From NCBI GenBank assembly GCA_039707655.1, contig CM077664.1, forward strand, positions 122,858,485 through 122,922,484: a DNA stretch of 64,000 nt, in the 5' to 3' direction. The notes beneath the pieces are model-generated. The model saw only the letters and a list, made by a program, of their open reading frames with translations. It was not told the DNA's origin and searched no databases. Shown here piece after piece: positions 21,956 to 33,526 of this stretch. The first letter of the stretch is position 1. The number at the start of each line of letters is the position of its first letter. This DNA is from Elymus sibiricus. Its lineage: Eukaryota > Streptophyta > Magnoliopsida > Poales > Poaceae. The translations under genes were made by a program, and so were the position numbers.

Positions 21956-22433
21956 AAAAAGGGGGAGAATTACATCGAGTCTCGATAGATTTACTTTTGG
22001 TGTTTCTTTTGAGTTTGATTTCGATTCGAGTTTGCAACTTTTGGTCTATATCCTATCCGTACTTTGTTGTAAAACTCGTTAACTTCTGTGCTATAATGTT
22101 AATAACCCCTGCTGCTGCCCCATTTCTCTCAAAGTATTTGTCTTGCAGGTGGAATTATTATCGGAAGTTATCATTGTTTGCACTAAGATCTCAATGGATT
22201 ATATCTCATCAGTGCGAATCAAATGTCTCGAATGATTGAAATTCCCTCCATATATTTCAATTATTGCAGGAGAATCTATCTCATTTTTTTTATCCCTACA
22301 TACATTTAGGGGGAGTTCATTTCATATTCGAGCAAGTAACGCGTACTCACTCTTGTTTGACTCATTTTACATTTATCTATCGTCACTTCGATGATTATCT
22401 GTTTTGTCATCAATCGTCCAAAAAGGGGGAGAT
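21956..22433 (+). promoter_or_regulatory. Polypurine-tract array upstream of the B 3' LTR
   Basis: GGGGGAG-type tracts occur near 21961, 22309 and 22426. The last one is AAAAAGGGGGAGAT and directly precedes LTR start TGTTGG at 22434. The multiplied PPT is a Sirevirus hallmark. Confidence 0.8.
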
Positions 22434-22890
22434 TGTTGGTGCAATGATATTGCCTCCCTGTGTTTTGGAGATTGATTGACAAACAGTAAGGGACTGATGT
22501 GTTTGCTAGAGCACACAGAGTAACAGGTCCCTGGAGTTGAGAGGAGTTTGGACTCATAATTCCGAGGAATATCCCCTGCATAGCAGTGAAAGTTATCACC
22601 GAAGGATATGACGACAAGAGTGACCCTCAAAAATTGCTGACGTGAAGCAATTGGTTCGATGTCTGTCCGAAGGAAGTGACTGCAGCCGAGGAAATTGAAG
22701 ACGAAGAGAAGACGTAGCATTCTTTTCGTTGTTTCGTTTCTTTTCATTGAGTCATAGGACCACCGTACTATTAAGAGGGGTGTAGCGTTCGAAGCTTTGA
22801 TTCTCTGATGCTAAACCCAAATCCTATGAAAGATGCGAGAGAAATCTCTTTGTGTTCCGAGCAAATACTTGCCAGCAAGAGACTGTGATC
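22434..22890 (+). mobile_element. Truncated 3' LTR of element B
   Basis: The first 457 bp match 9888-10343 of the 5' LTR with about five substitutions and a one-base indel. Identity ends at CTGTGATC (22883-22890), after which A gag begins. The lost part would be about 900 bp and includes the TATA box. Confidence 0.92.
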
Positions 22891-22902
22891 AAGGTATGAT
22901 CA
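22883..22902. other. Deletion junction between B 3' LTR and A2 gag
   Basis: The text GATCAAGGTATGATCAAGG carries GATC at the end of the B part and GATCAAGG in the A part, so short direct homology brackets the breakpoint. Lost material is the rest of LTR B, the right target duplication, the last 149 bp of LTR A1, the A primer binding site and the A leader. Confidence 0.75.
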
Positions 22903-25424
22903 AGGTCTCCGCTGCGTGCCCCATCTTCGATGGCACAGACTATCCCTATTGGAAGAACAAGATGCGAATGCATCTTGAGGCTATTGACAATGATCTCTGG
23001 TTCATCGTTGAGAACGGCATCCCCACCATCTCACCAAGTATCAATGCTGCTGACGTGAAGAGATTCAAGAAACTGGATTCTCAAGCGAAGAACATCATTT
23101 GTGGTCATCTCAACAAAGGACAGTATGGCAGAGTGAGTGCACTGGAAACCTCAAAGCTTATCTGGGACCGGCTTTCAAAAGTGAATGAGGGTGTTTCCAC
23201 TCAACGTGACTCCCGAGTTGATTTTCTACACAATCTCTTCAATCGCTTCAAAAGACTCGACAATGAAAATGTGCAGCAAACCTTCGACCGCCTCACTGAT
23301 ATCTCCAATGAGCTTCAAGCTCTTGGTGCTGCTGACATCACCGATCATGAGGTGGTGAAGAAATTGCTGAGGTCTCTGGACAGTTCCTTCGACACTTTGG
23401 CACTGATGATTCAAGAGCGCCCTGATTATAAGTCACTGGACCCAGCTGATATTCTGGAGAGGCTCAACACACATGAATTTCAACAAGCCAAAAAGAGAGA
23501 CATGTATGGACCCAGCTATGGTCGCCCTCGCGCTCTGAAGGCTAAAGCAAAAAACCAAGGCTATTTCTTCATCTGAAGAAGAAGAAGAGGAATGTGAGTG
23601 CAGTTCTGACGGTGCTGAGGAGATTGGCAGAGAACTGGCTATGCTAGTGAAGAAGTTCCAGAAGTTTTCCAAGAAGAATAGATTCGGAAAGTCTTCAAAG
23701 TATGACTCGAAGAACACTGGAGAAGCGTCTGCTCGAGACTACAACAAGAGAACCTGTCACAAATGCAAGAAGCCAGGCCACTACATCGCCGACTGCCATC
23801 TTTGGAAGAAGAAGAAGAGCAGGGATGATGATGAATCTGATGGGAAAAAGAAGAAATCCTCAAAATCTTCACCAAAGTCCTCATCAAAGTCCTCATCTCA
23901 CAAGAAGCCTAGTTCTAGCAAAGCTCGTGCATTCCTTGGAAAGGAGATGGATTCTGAAGAAGAATCTGATGACCAGCCAGCTGAGGAATCTGAGGAGGAG
24001 TCTGACACTGGTGTGGCAAGCCTTGCTCTCGCCACTGAGTACGTCAGCAAGTCCATCTTCAACACTGAGGATAATGGTATCTCCACCAACAATGATGACT
24101 GTGCTGATGACCACGCTCCTACCTACTGCTTCATGGCTCGAGGTGCAAAGGTAACTTCACGAGAAGCTTACTTTGAAACTTCCAGTGATGATGACTCTGA
24201 GTGTGAATCTAAACCAAGCTATAAGAAACTTGCTAAAATTGCTACTGAGCAACAACATGCCATGGAAAAGATTCAAAAACTACTAGACAAAAGCGATGAC
24301 CTGTTGGACGAGGAAATGGATCGTAGTCAAGCCTTGTCTGAGGATCTCAGAAGGCTCAAGTCTCTTTATGATGAACTTGAGAGTCGTCATGTGTCCCTCT
24401 CAGCTGAACATGAGAAGCTGTCCTATGAATTTCTTCAAAGGAAGCAAGATCTCGAGAAGCTGAGAGCGTCTCATGATGATCTTCAAAAGGAAAACGATTC
24501 ACTCCTCGCTCAACAGATTAGTACCGCTCAGGAAGAATTTGTTGCACCATGCTTAAAATCCCTTGAACGTGATAATGCTAATTCTTCAGCTGAATGTTCA
24601 AATGCTTATGTGCTTGCTATTGCTTCAACTGCTACGGTGGCCACTAACCCCTCATCTGAGGAAGCCACCAGTGATACTGATGAAAATGCAGGGCTGAAGG
24701 AATTGTATGTCACTGGCATGTATAAAAGCCTCAAAGGACATCAAACCCTGTGTGATGTGCTCAAATAGCAAATTCTTCACAGGAACCCTAGGAAAGAGGG
24801 TATTGCCTTTGAGAGAAAGCTCAATGCTGATGGTTCGTACTGGAAGCCTGAGCAGTATCCCAAAACCACATGGGTTGCTGCAAAGGGACCTCCAGTAGAC
24901 CCATCCTCCTTATCTGGTTACACTTGTGATTCTTCATATTCATTAGATGAGTCATTTGACTCGAACTATAAATTGTTCAAGAATCAGAACGGTGAGGTCT
25001 TTGCCAGATTCATTGGTACTAACTGCAGGAACGGTCCACCTGTGAAGAAAATCTGGGTTCCCAAAAGCCTTCTGGAAAATCTTCAAGTGAATGTCATCAT
25101 GACACCACCGATGAAGAAGAAACTTCCCAGGGCAAATTCTTCACAGGGATCAAAGTCGTCAAATGGACGCAGACCCACTTATGGTCGCACTAATGCCTCT
25201 GTTTCGCAGGGAAACAGACAGCGAGTTGATGAATATGAGCATTATTCTTCGAACCACTATGTTCACAAATCTTCGAAGATTTTCTCGCTTTTTCATTCAA
25301 TTACTATAACCCTCCTGTGAAGAGAGATGCATATTCTTCAATGCCAAAGTTCTCCATCAATGCACTTCGTCACATTGCTTCTCAGCCACCCATTCAAATG
25401 TGGGTGGTTAAGAAGAAGAACTAA
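22896..25424 (+). pseudogene. gag: Gag of element A2, disabled
   Basis: ATG 22896 opens MIKVSAACPIFDGTDYPYW, matching the B gag start. A longer frame from 22833 is chimeric because its first 20 residues come from LTR B. Breaks: a one-base insertion in an A run near 23550 shifts the frame; TAG at 24766-24768 replaces a Lys or Gln codon in DVLKKSILH; another frameshift near 25290 precedes the C-terminus, which ends PPIQMWVVKKKN at TAA 25422. The zinc knuckle CHKCKKPGHYIADC (about 23758-23800) is intact. Lys/Ser-rich, acidic and coiled-coil regions follow as in B. Confidence 0.85.
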
Positions 25425-25658
25425 TCTCTTCTGCAGGGTCAGGTCTTCAGACAACTAAATGTCTGATGAATTTGCTAAAGACCTGACATAATGCCTGTTG
25501 GGATGCAGGTTAATCATGCTGGAATGAATACCTCATTTCACACATCCCTTATGCTGCTTGATATTATATGCTGATGAAATTGTCTGACGAAATTGATCAC
25601 TATCATATTCTTCACTTTGAAGTATATGAACTTGTAAGTCAGACTAATGCTTCTACAG
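25425..25658 (+). other. Intron-like spacer between gag and pol of A2
   Basis: This 234-bp segment begins with CTAAT (containing the gag stop), then CTCTTCTGCAG, and ends GTAAGTC...CTAAT...CTTCTACAG immediately before pol. B lacks the spacer: there the gag stop and a single acceptor-like sequence lie next to pol. The segment has several stops in all forward frames and no coding signal. Confidence 0.45.
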
Positions 25659-28600
25659 GATGAAACACCTTCTGCCACTGAATGGGTCTTGGACAGTGGC
25701 TGCACGAATCATATGACTGGAGATAGAAATCTCCTCACTGATGCTCCCCTTACTCCGTCTAATCTGAAGCATATCACATACGCTGACAAAGGAAAAAGCA
25801 AGGTATTGGGTCTAGGTAAGGTTGCCATTTCAAAGGATCGACACATGAAAAAGGTGATGCTTGTCGAGTCCCTTGGATTCAACCTCATGTCTGTCTCAAT
25901 GCTTTGTGATCTTGATATGATTGTCATCTTTGGCAAATATAGATGCATTGTGCTGTTGGAATCTGACAAATCCAAAGTCTTCGAAGGCTTTAGGAGAGGT
26001 GACTTGTATATTGTAGATTTCTCTACAGGTCCTCAGCCCGCAACATGTCTAATGGCAAAAGCTTCGAAATGCTGGCTATGGCATCGACGACTTGGACATG
26101 CTGGAATGAGGAATTTGAGCACTCTCGTCAAGAAGAAGCATATCATTGGCGTCGAGGGTGTCAAATTCGTCAAGGATCACCTCTGTGGCGCTTGTGAGTC
26201 TGGAAAGATGACCAGAGCCAAGCACCAGGCGAAGACTATCATGACCACTACTCGTCCTTTTGAATTGCTTCATATGGATTTGTTTGGTCCTACACATTAT
26301 GCCACACTAACCAATGCAGCATCTCTCTACGGATTCTTCATTGTTGATGACTACTCTCGCTACACCTGGGTGCACATCATTACCTACAAGACTGAAGTTC
26401 AGAATGTCTTCAGACGATTCTCCAATCGGGCCATGATGAATTATGCTCTCAAGATCAAGCACATCAGGAGTGACAATGGCACTGAGTTCAAGAACACAGG
26501 CCTCGACGACTATCTTGATGAACTTGGTATCACTCATGAGCTCTCTGCTCCCTACACGCCTCAGCAGAATGGAGTCGTGGAGCGCAAGAAAAGAACCCTC
26601 ATCGAGATGGCGCGCACTATGCTTGATGAATACAAGACTCCTCGTCACTTCTGGCCTGAAGCAATTGACACTGCATGCCACATCATCAACCGGGTATATC
26701 TTCACAAATTCCTCAAGAAGACTTCTTATGAACTCCTCACTGACAAGAAACCCAATGTGAGTTATTTCAAAGTCTTTGGTGCTAAATGTTGGATTAGAGA
26801 TCCTCATCACAATTCTAAATTTGCACCGAAAGCACATGAAGGTTTTATGCTTGGTTACGGAAAGGACTCGCACACCTACAGGGTCTTCAACTCCTACCAC
26901 CACAAGGTTGTTGAAACTGTAGATGTGCGGTTCGATGAAACTAACGGCTCGCAAAGAGAGCACCTGCCTCCTATGCTAGATGAAATGCCACCTGAGGAAT
27001 CTATCAAGCTGATGGGCACTGGTGAAATTGTGCCCAGTGAAGAAATAGCTGCTGATGAAGAAGTGATTGTTCCTCGCCGTGAAGAAAATGAACATTCTGA
27101 CAAAAATGATGCTGAGGATTCTGCACGACAACAACAGCAACAAGGCCCTCGTCCAGCACATCCACGAGTGGCAAATGAAGTGCAGATTGAGAAAATCCTC
27201 GACAACATCAATGCACCTGGTCCCCTCACTCGCTCAAGAGCCTCACATTTAGCTAACTTTTGTGGGCATTACGCGTTTGTCTCTATTTCAGAGCCCACCA
27301 AAGTTGATGAAGCGTTTCTGGAACCTGAATGGATTCAAGCGATGCAAGATGAATTGCGTCAATTCGAGCTCAACAATGTGTGGGAGCTTGTCAAACGTCC
27401 CGATCCACGCAAGCACAATGTCATCGGCACTAAGTGGATCTACCGCAACAAACAAGACGAAAATGGCCAAGTGGTGAGGAACAAGGCCCGTCTTGTAGCT
27501 CAAGGCTACACACAGGTTGAGGGTATTGATTTCGATGAAACATTTGCACCTGTTGCTAGGCTTGAAGCCATTCGAATATTGCTTGCATATGCTAACCATC
27601 ATGATATCCTCTTATATCAAATGGATGTGAAAAGTGCATTCCTCAATGGTAAGCTTGAGGAAGAAGTATATGTTGCTCAACCACCAGGTTTTGAGGATCC
27701 AAAGCATCCTGACAAAGTCTTCAGACTCAACAAGGCTCTTTATGGCCTCAAACAGGCCCCCAGGGCTTGGTATGATACACTGAAGGAATTCCTGAAGAAA
27801 AAGGGGTTCAAGCCCGGTTCACTTGACCCTACTCTCTTTACTAAATCTTATGATGATGAACTGTTCATATGCCAAATATATGTTGATGATATTATCTTTG
27901 GTTGCACTAACAAGAAATACAGTGACGAATTTGCTCATATGATGCAAGAAGAATATCAGATGTCCATGATGGGGGAGTTGAAATTCTTCCTCGGGCTTCA
28001 AATTCGTCAACAACCCAATGGCATCTTCATATCTCAGGAGAAATACCTCAGAGACTGCCTGAAGAAATTCGGAATGCAAGATTGCAAAGGCCTCAAGATA
28101 CCCATGCCAACAAATGGCCAACTCAACACTGACGAAAATGGTAAAGATTTCGATCAGAAGGTATATCGCTCCATCATTGGTTCGCTGCTTTACCTATGTG
28201 CATCTAGGCCAGACATTATGCTTAGCGTTTGCATGTGTGCCCGCTTTCAAGCGTCACCGAAGGAATCACACCACCAGGCTGTGAAACGAATTCTTCAATA
28301 TTAGGCTCACACCCCAACGCTTGGATTATGGTATCCCAAGGGCTCATCACTTGATCTTGCTGGATATTCTGATTATGCTGGTGACCGAGTGGATCGCAAG
28401 TCAACATCAGGCACATGCCATTTCCTCGGACGATCTCTTTTATGTTGGTCCTCGAAGAAGCAGAACTGCGTTTCACTATCTACTGCCGAGGCTGAGTACA
28501 TCGCTGCTGGCGCCTGCTGCTCACAGTTACTATGGATGAAGCAAACCCTCAAGGACTATGGCGTCAACGTGAAGAAAGTGCCACTCTTCTGCGATAATGA

Positions 28601-28826
28601 GAGCGCCATCAAGATCGCCCACAACCTAGTGCAACACTCTAGGACGAAGCATATTGAGATTCGTCACCATTTTCTTCGAGATCATGTGCTGAAGGGAGAC
28701 ATCGTCATCGACCACGTGAAGACTGAAGACCAGCTTGCAGATATCTTCACAAAGCCCTTGGATGAGAGAAGATTTTGCATGTTGCGGTGTGAGCTAAACA
28801 TCTTAGAATCTTCGAATGTCCTTTGA
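25659..28826 (+). pseudogene. pol: Pol of element A2: protease, integrase, RT, RNase H; one nonsense codon
   Basis: Open from 25659 through an 885-residue ORF to TAG 28302-28304. Then it continues in the same frame to the TGA at 28824. Protease: [10 protein letters not shown]. Integrase: HRRLGHAG finger, [70 protein letters not shown]. RNase H after the stop: [33 protein letters not shown]. The stop replaces TTG or TGG of the B sequence. In addition, [10 protein letters not shown] of B is GYSDYAGD here, an in-frame two-residue loss next to the first RNase H aspartate. Otherwise this is a remarkably complete copia polyprotein. Confidence 0.9.
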
Positions 28827-29519
28827 AATGGACACACATCCTAACGTTTATGCATTCTTGATGACTTTGATGCACAACACACGAAGTAACGTTTTTCTTC
28901 AATCAATGAAGACTAACCCTCCAAGTGTGAAGAAATTAATGAAGAACTTGATTCTCAGAACCCTACGACAATTGTACGCGGTGTCTGAAATCATCACAGT
29001 TCTAATACGGTGGGTAACGCCACCACCTCTCTTTTTGACGTTCTTCAATTCGAGATTTTCGTCATTTGCAATTTCGTCAATCTTTTCAAATTCGTCATTT
29101 GAGGTCTTTCTTCACTACTTTTGGTGCTTTTCCTATATATATTTATTTGAGTTTTTCATGTCCTCTACAGCATCCACATATAGCTAATTCTTCAATCGTG
29201 TTTTGTTTGTCATCTATGTGGATGTGATCGGACCCGCTCCCCTCTGTGCTAAACTCAACCCACTCTGTTCACAAATTCTTCATATGCGTTCTACTTGACA
29301 CTGTTCAAAGTCTTCACTGTGTCCTTGACAGCTGAAGAATTTGCGAACACATTTTGAAAAATATTCTAATCTTTTTTGGCGGTTGCCACAGTAACGTTAT
29401 CCCACGCTTCGCTCGTGAGGATAAAGATGAAAATGCAAGTGTGACGCATGTCACTCAAATGCGAAACGCCAGGGGCTTATCCGTCCAAATTCTCCGGGTC
29501 GCTCGGTTTTTACTGCGCC
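28827..29519 (+). other. Non-coding segment between pol and accessory ORF of A2
   Basis: Contains the conserved 31-nt element at 28996-29026 and otherwise AT-rich sequence. No supported ORF; the short frame at 28816-29187 has no protein-like conservation with B. Confidence 0.7.
28996..29026 (+). promoter_or_regulatory. Conserved stem-loop element downstream of pol (A2 copy)
   Basis: Matches 17202-17232 in 30 of 31 positions, core GGTGGGTAACGCCACC. It lies about 170 nt after the pol stop, as in B. It may act in RNA processing, packaging or termination; not known. Confidence 0.6.
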
Positions 29520-30116
29520 TATATAAAGGCTTGACCCCGTCAACCTCAAACCATTTCACTCTCGCGCCCCTGTCACTCTCAAACCCTAGCGCCGCCGCTG
29601 GAATTCATCGTCGCCGGAGAGGAAGAGCTTCACTGCCTCGACTTCTTCGCCGTCGTACTCGCGCCGGCCGCGGATTTCTTCACCTCCGCCGCCGCCGTAG
29701 ACGTCTTTCGTCGCCAAGTTAGGGCACGGAAGATCTGAACTGACGATTTCCATCGCCTCGTCGTCCAGTTCATCGAGTTCATCCTTGGGGTAAATAAAAT
29801 TTATTTTTACTACCCCAGTTTGATCTTATTTCTGCCACAAAAATCTTCAAGTGCTGTTTTTACCACTTTTCTAATTCTTCAGCACTTCCTTCTGGCCAGT
29901 CTTGAGTTTTTGCATCTAAGTCACACTTAACAACTAGATTCCTCAATTGTGCAATTGCTTCAATCTGTACAACTCGGGAATCTGTGTCAAGAACACTTAG
30001 TGAAATGCGTCAAGACGATAAGGGTCAATTTCTTCACCTGGTTTATTTTGAAAATATCTGAGAACGCATGTGACTCTTCCCTATTTCCTCGCAACTATAC
30101 TCTATTCACAGGTACA
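29520..30116 (+). promoter_or_regulatory. Internal promoter-like region and 5' intron of the A2 accessory ORF
   Basis: TATATAAAGG starts at 29520, preceded by ACTGCGCC, a string that in B directly follows its TATA box. A CT-rich leader follows. The donor candidate GTAAAT at 29790 aligns with GTAGAA of B. The acceptor CTCTATTCACAG ends at 30111, and ATG is at 30117. Intron length would be about 322 bp. RNA evidence is needed. Confidence 0.5.
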
Positions 30117-33100
30117 ATGTCCGCAGACGAATCACTAGGTTCTCATCAAATTAATTCATTTGCAGCGTTGCTTGAGGAAAATCTTCAAACATCTTCAGAG
30201 TCCTCAAAAGTTCAAAAACCTCAGCTGAAGAAAATGGCTGATGGGAAAAGCCCTCAGAAGGGAGGCAAGAGAAAAGAAGAACAGACTGCCTTTGAGATTC
30301 CTGACGAAATATATGCAGGGTACTGTACACCCGATGAAGACACTCATGGCAAGGAAACTAAGGAACAGCGCAAGACGCGACTGCAAAAGATAAAGAGATA
30401 CTGGACATATCAGTGGAGAGACTACAAGTACGTCACCTCCAAATACATGAAGGACTTTGCTGTGACGCCTCCATGCAATAGGCCACCGCTTGCTGCAGGT
30501 AAAGTTGCTGATCCCACAAGTATCAGAAGGGGTGAAGAATTCCCCAAAGAATGGGCAAAGCAACAAGCAAAGCTACAGAAGCAAGCCCAGAAAGCTGTTA
30601 AAGAATTCAACCGAACCTCAAAGGCCTCAGCTGAAGCTGGTGCCAGCGGCAGTGCAAGTGCACCTAAGAAAGCCTTGCAGAAGAAGCCGGCCAGCAAGCC
30701 AAAACCATCTGGCCCAAAGGCTTCATCTCCCAATGTTTTAAAGTCTTCAGCGCCTCCTCCTGCTACAAGTTCTTCAGTGGCCGCAGGAAAATCTTCAACT
30801 CCGGTTGTGCTCGCATCTTGCCAGCGCACCGAGGGCTTTGCAATAGCTTCTATCGCTTCATCAAGTGCCTCAGCTTGTGGGCAGTCATCAACATTGCCCA
30901 CACTGAAGACAAAGGTAACAGCTGGCCGTGGAACAAGGCCAGGTCCAAAGAGCAAGGCCGTCGTGCCTCAGGCAGATGAAAACGGGCTAGCTGACGAGTA
31001 CTGTGCCACCCACAAGTTCTTCAGCATCACCTCCACCTGCTCAGGCCAGTGAGACTGCGCCCTTATCTCCGCAAGAACCAGACAGGGCAACTGAAGAAGT
31101 TGTTCCTGAAGAAACAGCCAGGGCGACTGCATCAGTCGTGCCTGAAGAAAATGTACCATCTAATGCCTCAGCAGCAGCACCATCAGTAAAGCATATCACC
31201 CTTCCTTCTGCATCAGAAGTGAAGAAGACGAAGGCTGCTGAGAAGGAAGCAAGGAAGAGAAAAGCTTCAGCTCCATCTACCAGCACTGCACTAGTGAAGA
31301 AAATGAAGACGACATCATTGTCTTCGGAAGGACCTATTGATGCCATACCAATCTCATCAGCGCCCCCTACTCCTATAAACCTTCAGCTTATTCCATACGG
31401 GGTGGACTATGAGGTTCCTCAGGCTGATGAAGATGACACAGATACCCACTCAGCTGCTACCACAGAGCTAGTGGATGAAGAAATTGAAGTGGAAGCTGAT
31501 GCTTCACTTCTCCAAGCCGTGTCACGGAAGCCCTCACCGGTTCCGATGACTGACGATCATGTCACTGCTTCAACTGGAAGTGGTGAAGAAACTGAAGAGG
31601 TTGTGGATATTGACGGTGCTACAACACCTCCAATCGTTGATGACTTTTGGGAAGCGTTCCATCCAAACTCGCCCCTCACCACACCTCTGACGCAAGTGCC
31701 TCAATCACCAGCCGTCACTGAAGAAGTTCATACGGGCTCTGAGGAGAAACAACCATCACCCCTCTAGAGCATACCTGAGGAAATTCCAGCTGCGGCAGCT
31801 GATGAAACTGCTCATGATGAGCCCACTGTTGATGTCATCAATACATCCCCTCCGCGTACTGACTCAATTCCTTCAGCAGACACAGATACAGTTCCTACCG
31901 CTACAGCTGAAGAAATTGCTAAGTCTCTTGCAGTAACAGATCCAAATGATTCAACTGGGTCCCCACGACCAGTATTTGACGTTTGCAAGAAAATGCATAA
32001 CCTGCACCCAGTGTCAGTAATGCCCAAGATAGGCAGAACCCTCAAACGACCTCAGTTCGACAACGCCAAATTCTTCGAAGAGAAGAATTTCTTCATAGGT
32101 GAGTCCCCATATGACTCAGCCAAGATCAAGCGTCTGCGTTTCTGGACAAGGATGCAAATGAACTTCTACGCCTCACTGCTATTTGAAAAGAAGAAAGTAT
32201 TTCCTCATCGCCATATTCCTCACGTGGATATGGAGTCACTACCGTGTTTTCGGCCAGTTCTGGTTGTTCTTCACGATGCAAGATTACTTAGTTTCTGCTC
32301 TGATGTGTGCGACTGGAATGAAGAACTCATACTTCAGTTCTATGCCACAGTTCATTTTTCTGGAGAGGCAGAAGACATTGCAACATGGGCACTGGAATGG
32401 ATGAGTGAAGACACTCACTATAAAGCACCAATTGAAGAACTTCTTTGTGCTCTTCCAGTTGATCCGCCCCAAGATGATGCAAAGAGAATTTATGAAGAAC
32501 CTGAACTGCCTGACCACCTCATGCAAGTACTGATGAAGCCAATGGCTGAAGGAGATGCTCCAAGGACAACCTTCCTGGTGAAGGATTTGTTATATGTGTC
32601 CAAGACCATTTTTCGCATTCTGTCCAAAACCCTCAGTCCAATTAAGGGTCACAACTCCAACACTGAAGAAGTTGTGGGAATAATGAAAAACTTGTTGTTC
32701 CATATTATTCATGGCACTCCAATCAACATTCATGATTTCTTTCTGAGGACTTTGGTCACAGTGGCACAGTCGCCTTTTGATCTGAAGCCATACGCTCCGT
32801 GGATCATGAGATTCATCAGATCCCGTTCTGCTATTCATTACGAGGCTGACTTTCAGAACCACTTGAGCTTTTTGCCTGAAGTTGAAATTCTTCAGAATAC
32901 TATTTCTTCAGTAGCTGGCAAGGGCAAGACACCTGTAGATGAAGGAATTCGTCCCCTTGATGGACAATTTCGTCAACCAATCTCCAGCTCCCATGCTGAT
33001 GAATCTGCTAGCCAGGATACAGCGGCAAAAGCTTCAAGGCCAACAACTTCTCCAGAAGCACCACGTGTTATGACAAACCGTGAGCTGCTCATCAGTCTTC

Positions 33101-33459
33101 ACCAAAAAGTGGACAGAAATCACAGATGAGTTAAGCGTCAGTTTGCCGTCGTTCAAGCCAACATGACAGTGACGCATAACTCAGTGCGCAAAAACCGCTA
33201 TTATCTGCATGAGATATTTGACAGATCATGGGCCATTCTTTCACATCTCAAGACCGATGAAGAACTTGCAGACATGGATTTCCAAATAAACTTTGACTGG
33301 GCGGATCCACCAAGGAAGAAATTCAAGAACGTTCAAGTTCCTCCCCTCATGCTATCATCAGAGTCTTCATCACGCCGAACTGATGAAAATGAAGTTGTTG
33401 AAGACGATGCAACTGGTCCATCTGCTTCTCGCAAACCCAACAATGCTGACGCTCCATAA
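30117..33459 (+). pseudogene. Accessory (post-pol) ORF of element A2, disabled
   Basis: The start ATG 30117 (MSADESLGSHQ) is chosen because it directly follows the acceptor; the upstream in-frame ATG region belongs to the intron-like part. Stop TAA is at 33457-33459. Breaks: a frameshift between about 31000 and 31050, TAG at 31765 where A1 has CAG, and TGA at 33127 where A1 has TGG. N-terminal part: Lys-rich, then KRYWTYQWRDYKYVTSKYMK, equivalent to RHWVRKWFNYEFVAQNF in B. Middle: long Ala/Ser/Pro and acidic linker. C-terminal half: the globular region seen in A1 (FFIGESPYDSA, WNEELILQFYA). No catalytic motif is recognised. The product may be a structural or envelope-like accessory protein, but no signal peptide or transmembrane segment is visible, so an envelope role is not supported by the sequence. 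Confidence 0.8.
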
Positions 33460-33526
33460 TCTTCATCGCGATGATTTTCTTCAGGGGCGTTAGTCCTCAC
33501 CTTGTCTCCTTTTGGTCATCTGATGA

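Larger units (their letters stand above)
9888..22890 (+). mobile_element. Copia element B (Sirevirus-type), inserted in LTR A1
   Basis: About 13.0 kb: 5' LTR (9888-11244), PBS, gag, pol (protease, integrase, RT, RNase H in copia order), a conserved stem-loop, an internal promoter-like region, an accessory ORF, a polypurine array and the first 457 bp of the 3' LTR. The 3' LTR is cut at 22890 and fused to A gag, so the right-hand target duplication (expected GTTAT) is lost. The two LTR pieces differ by about five substitutions and one indel over 457 bp, which implies a young insertion. Confidence 0.92.

Noticed and set aside
22833..23576. 247-residue ORF as an intact gag
   Set aside because: The first 20 residues come from LTR B; the true A gag starts at ATG 22896 and is frameshifted near 23550.
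26307..26963. 218-residue minus-strand ORF in A2 pol
   Set aside because: Antisense of the integrase; no independent motif.
30422..30955. 177-residue minus-strand ORF in the A2 accessory region
   Set aside because: Antisense of an Ala/Ser/Lys-rich linker.
30117..33459. Retroviral-type envelope gene
   Set aside because: No signal peptide, transmembrane segment or furin-like site visible; only its position recalls env-like ORFs.
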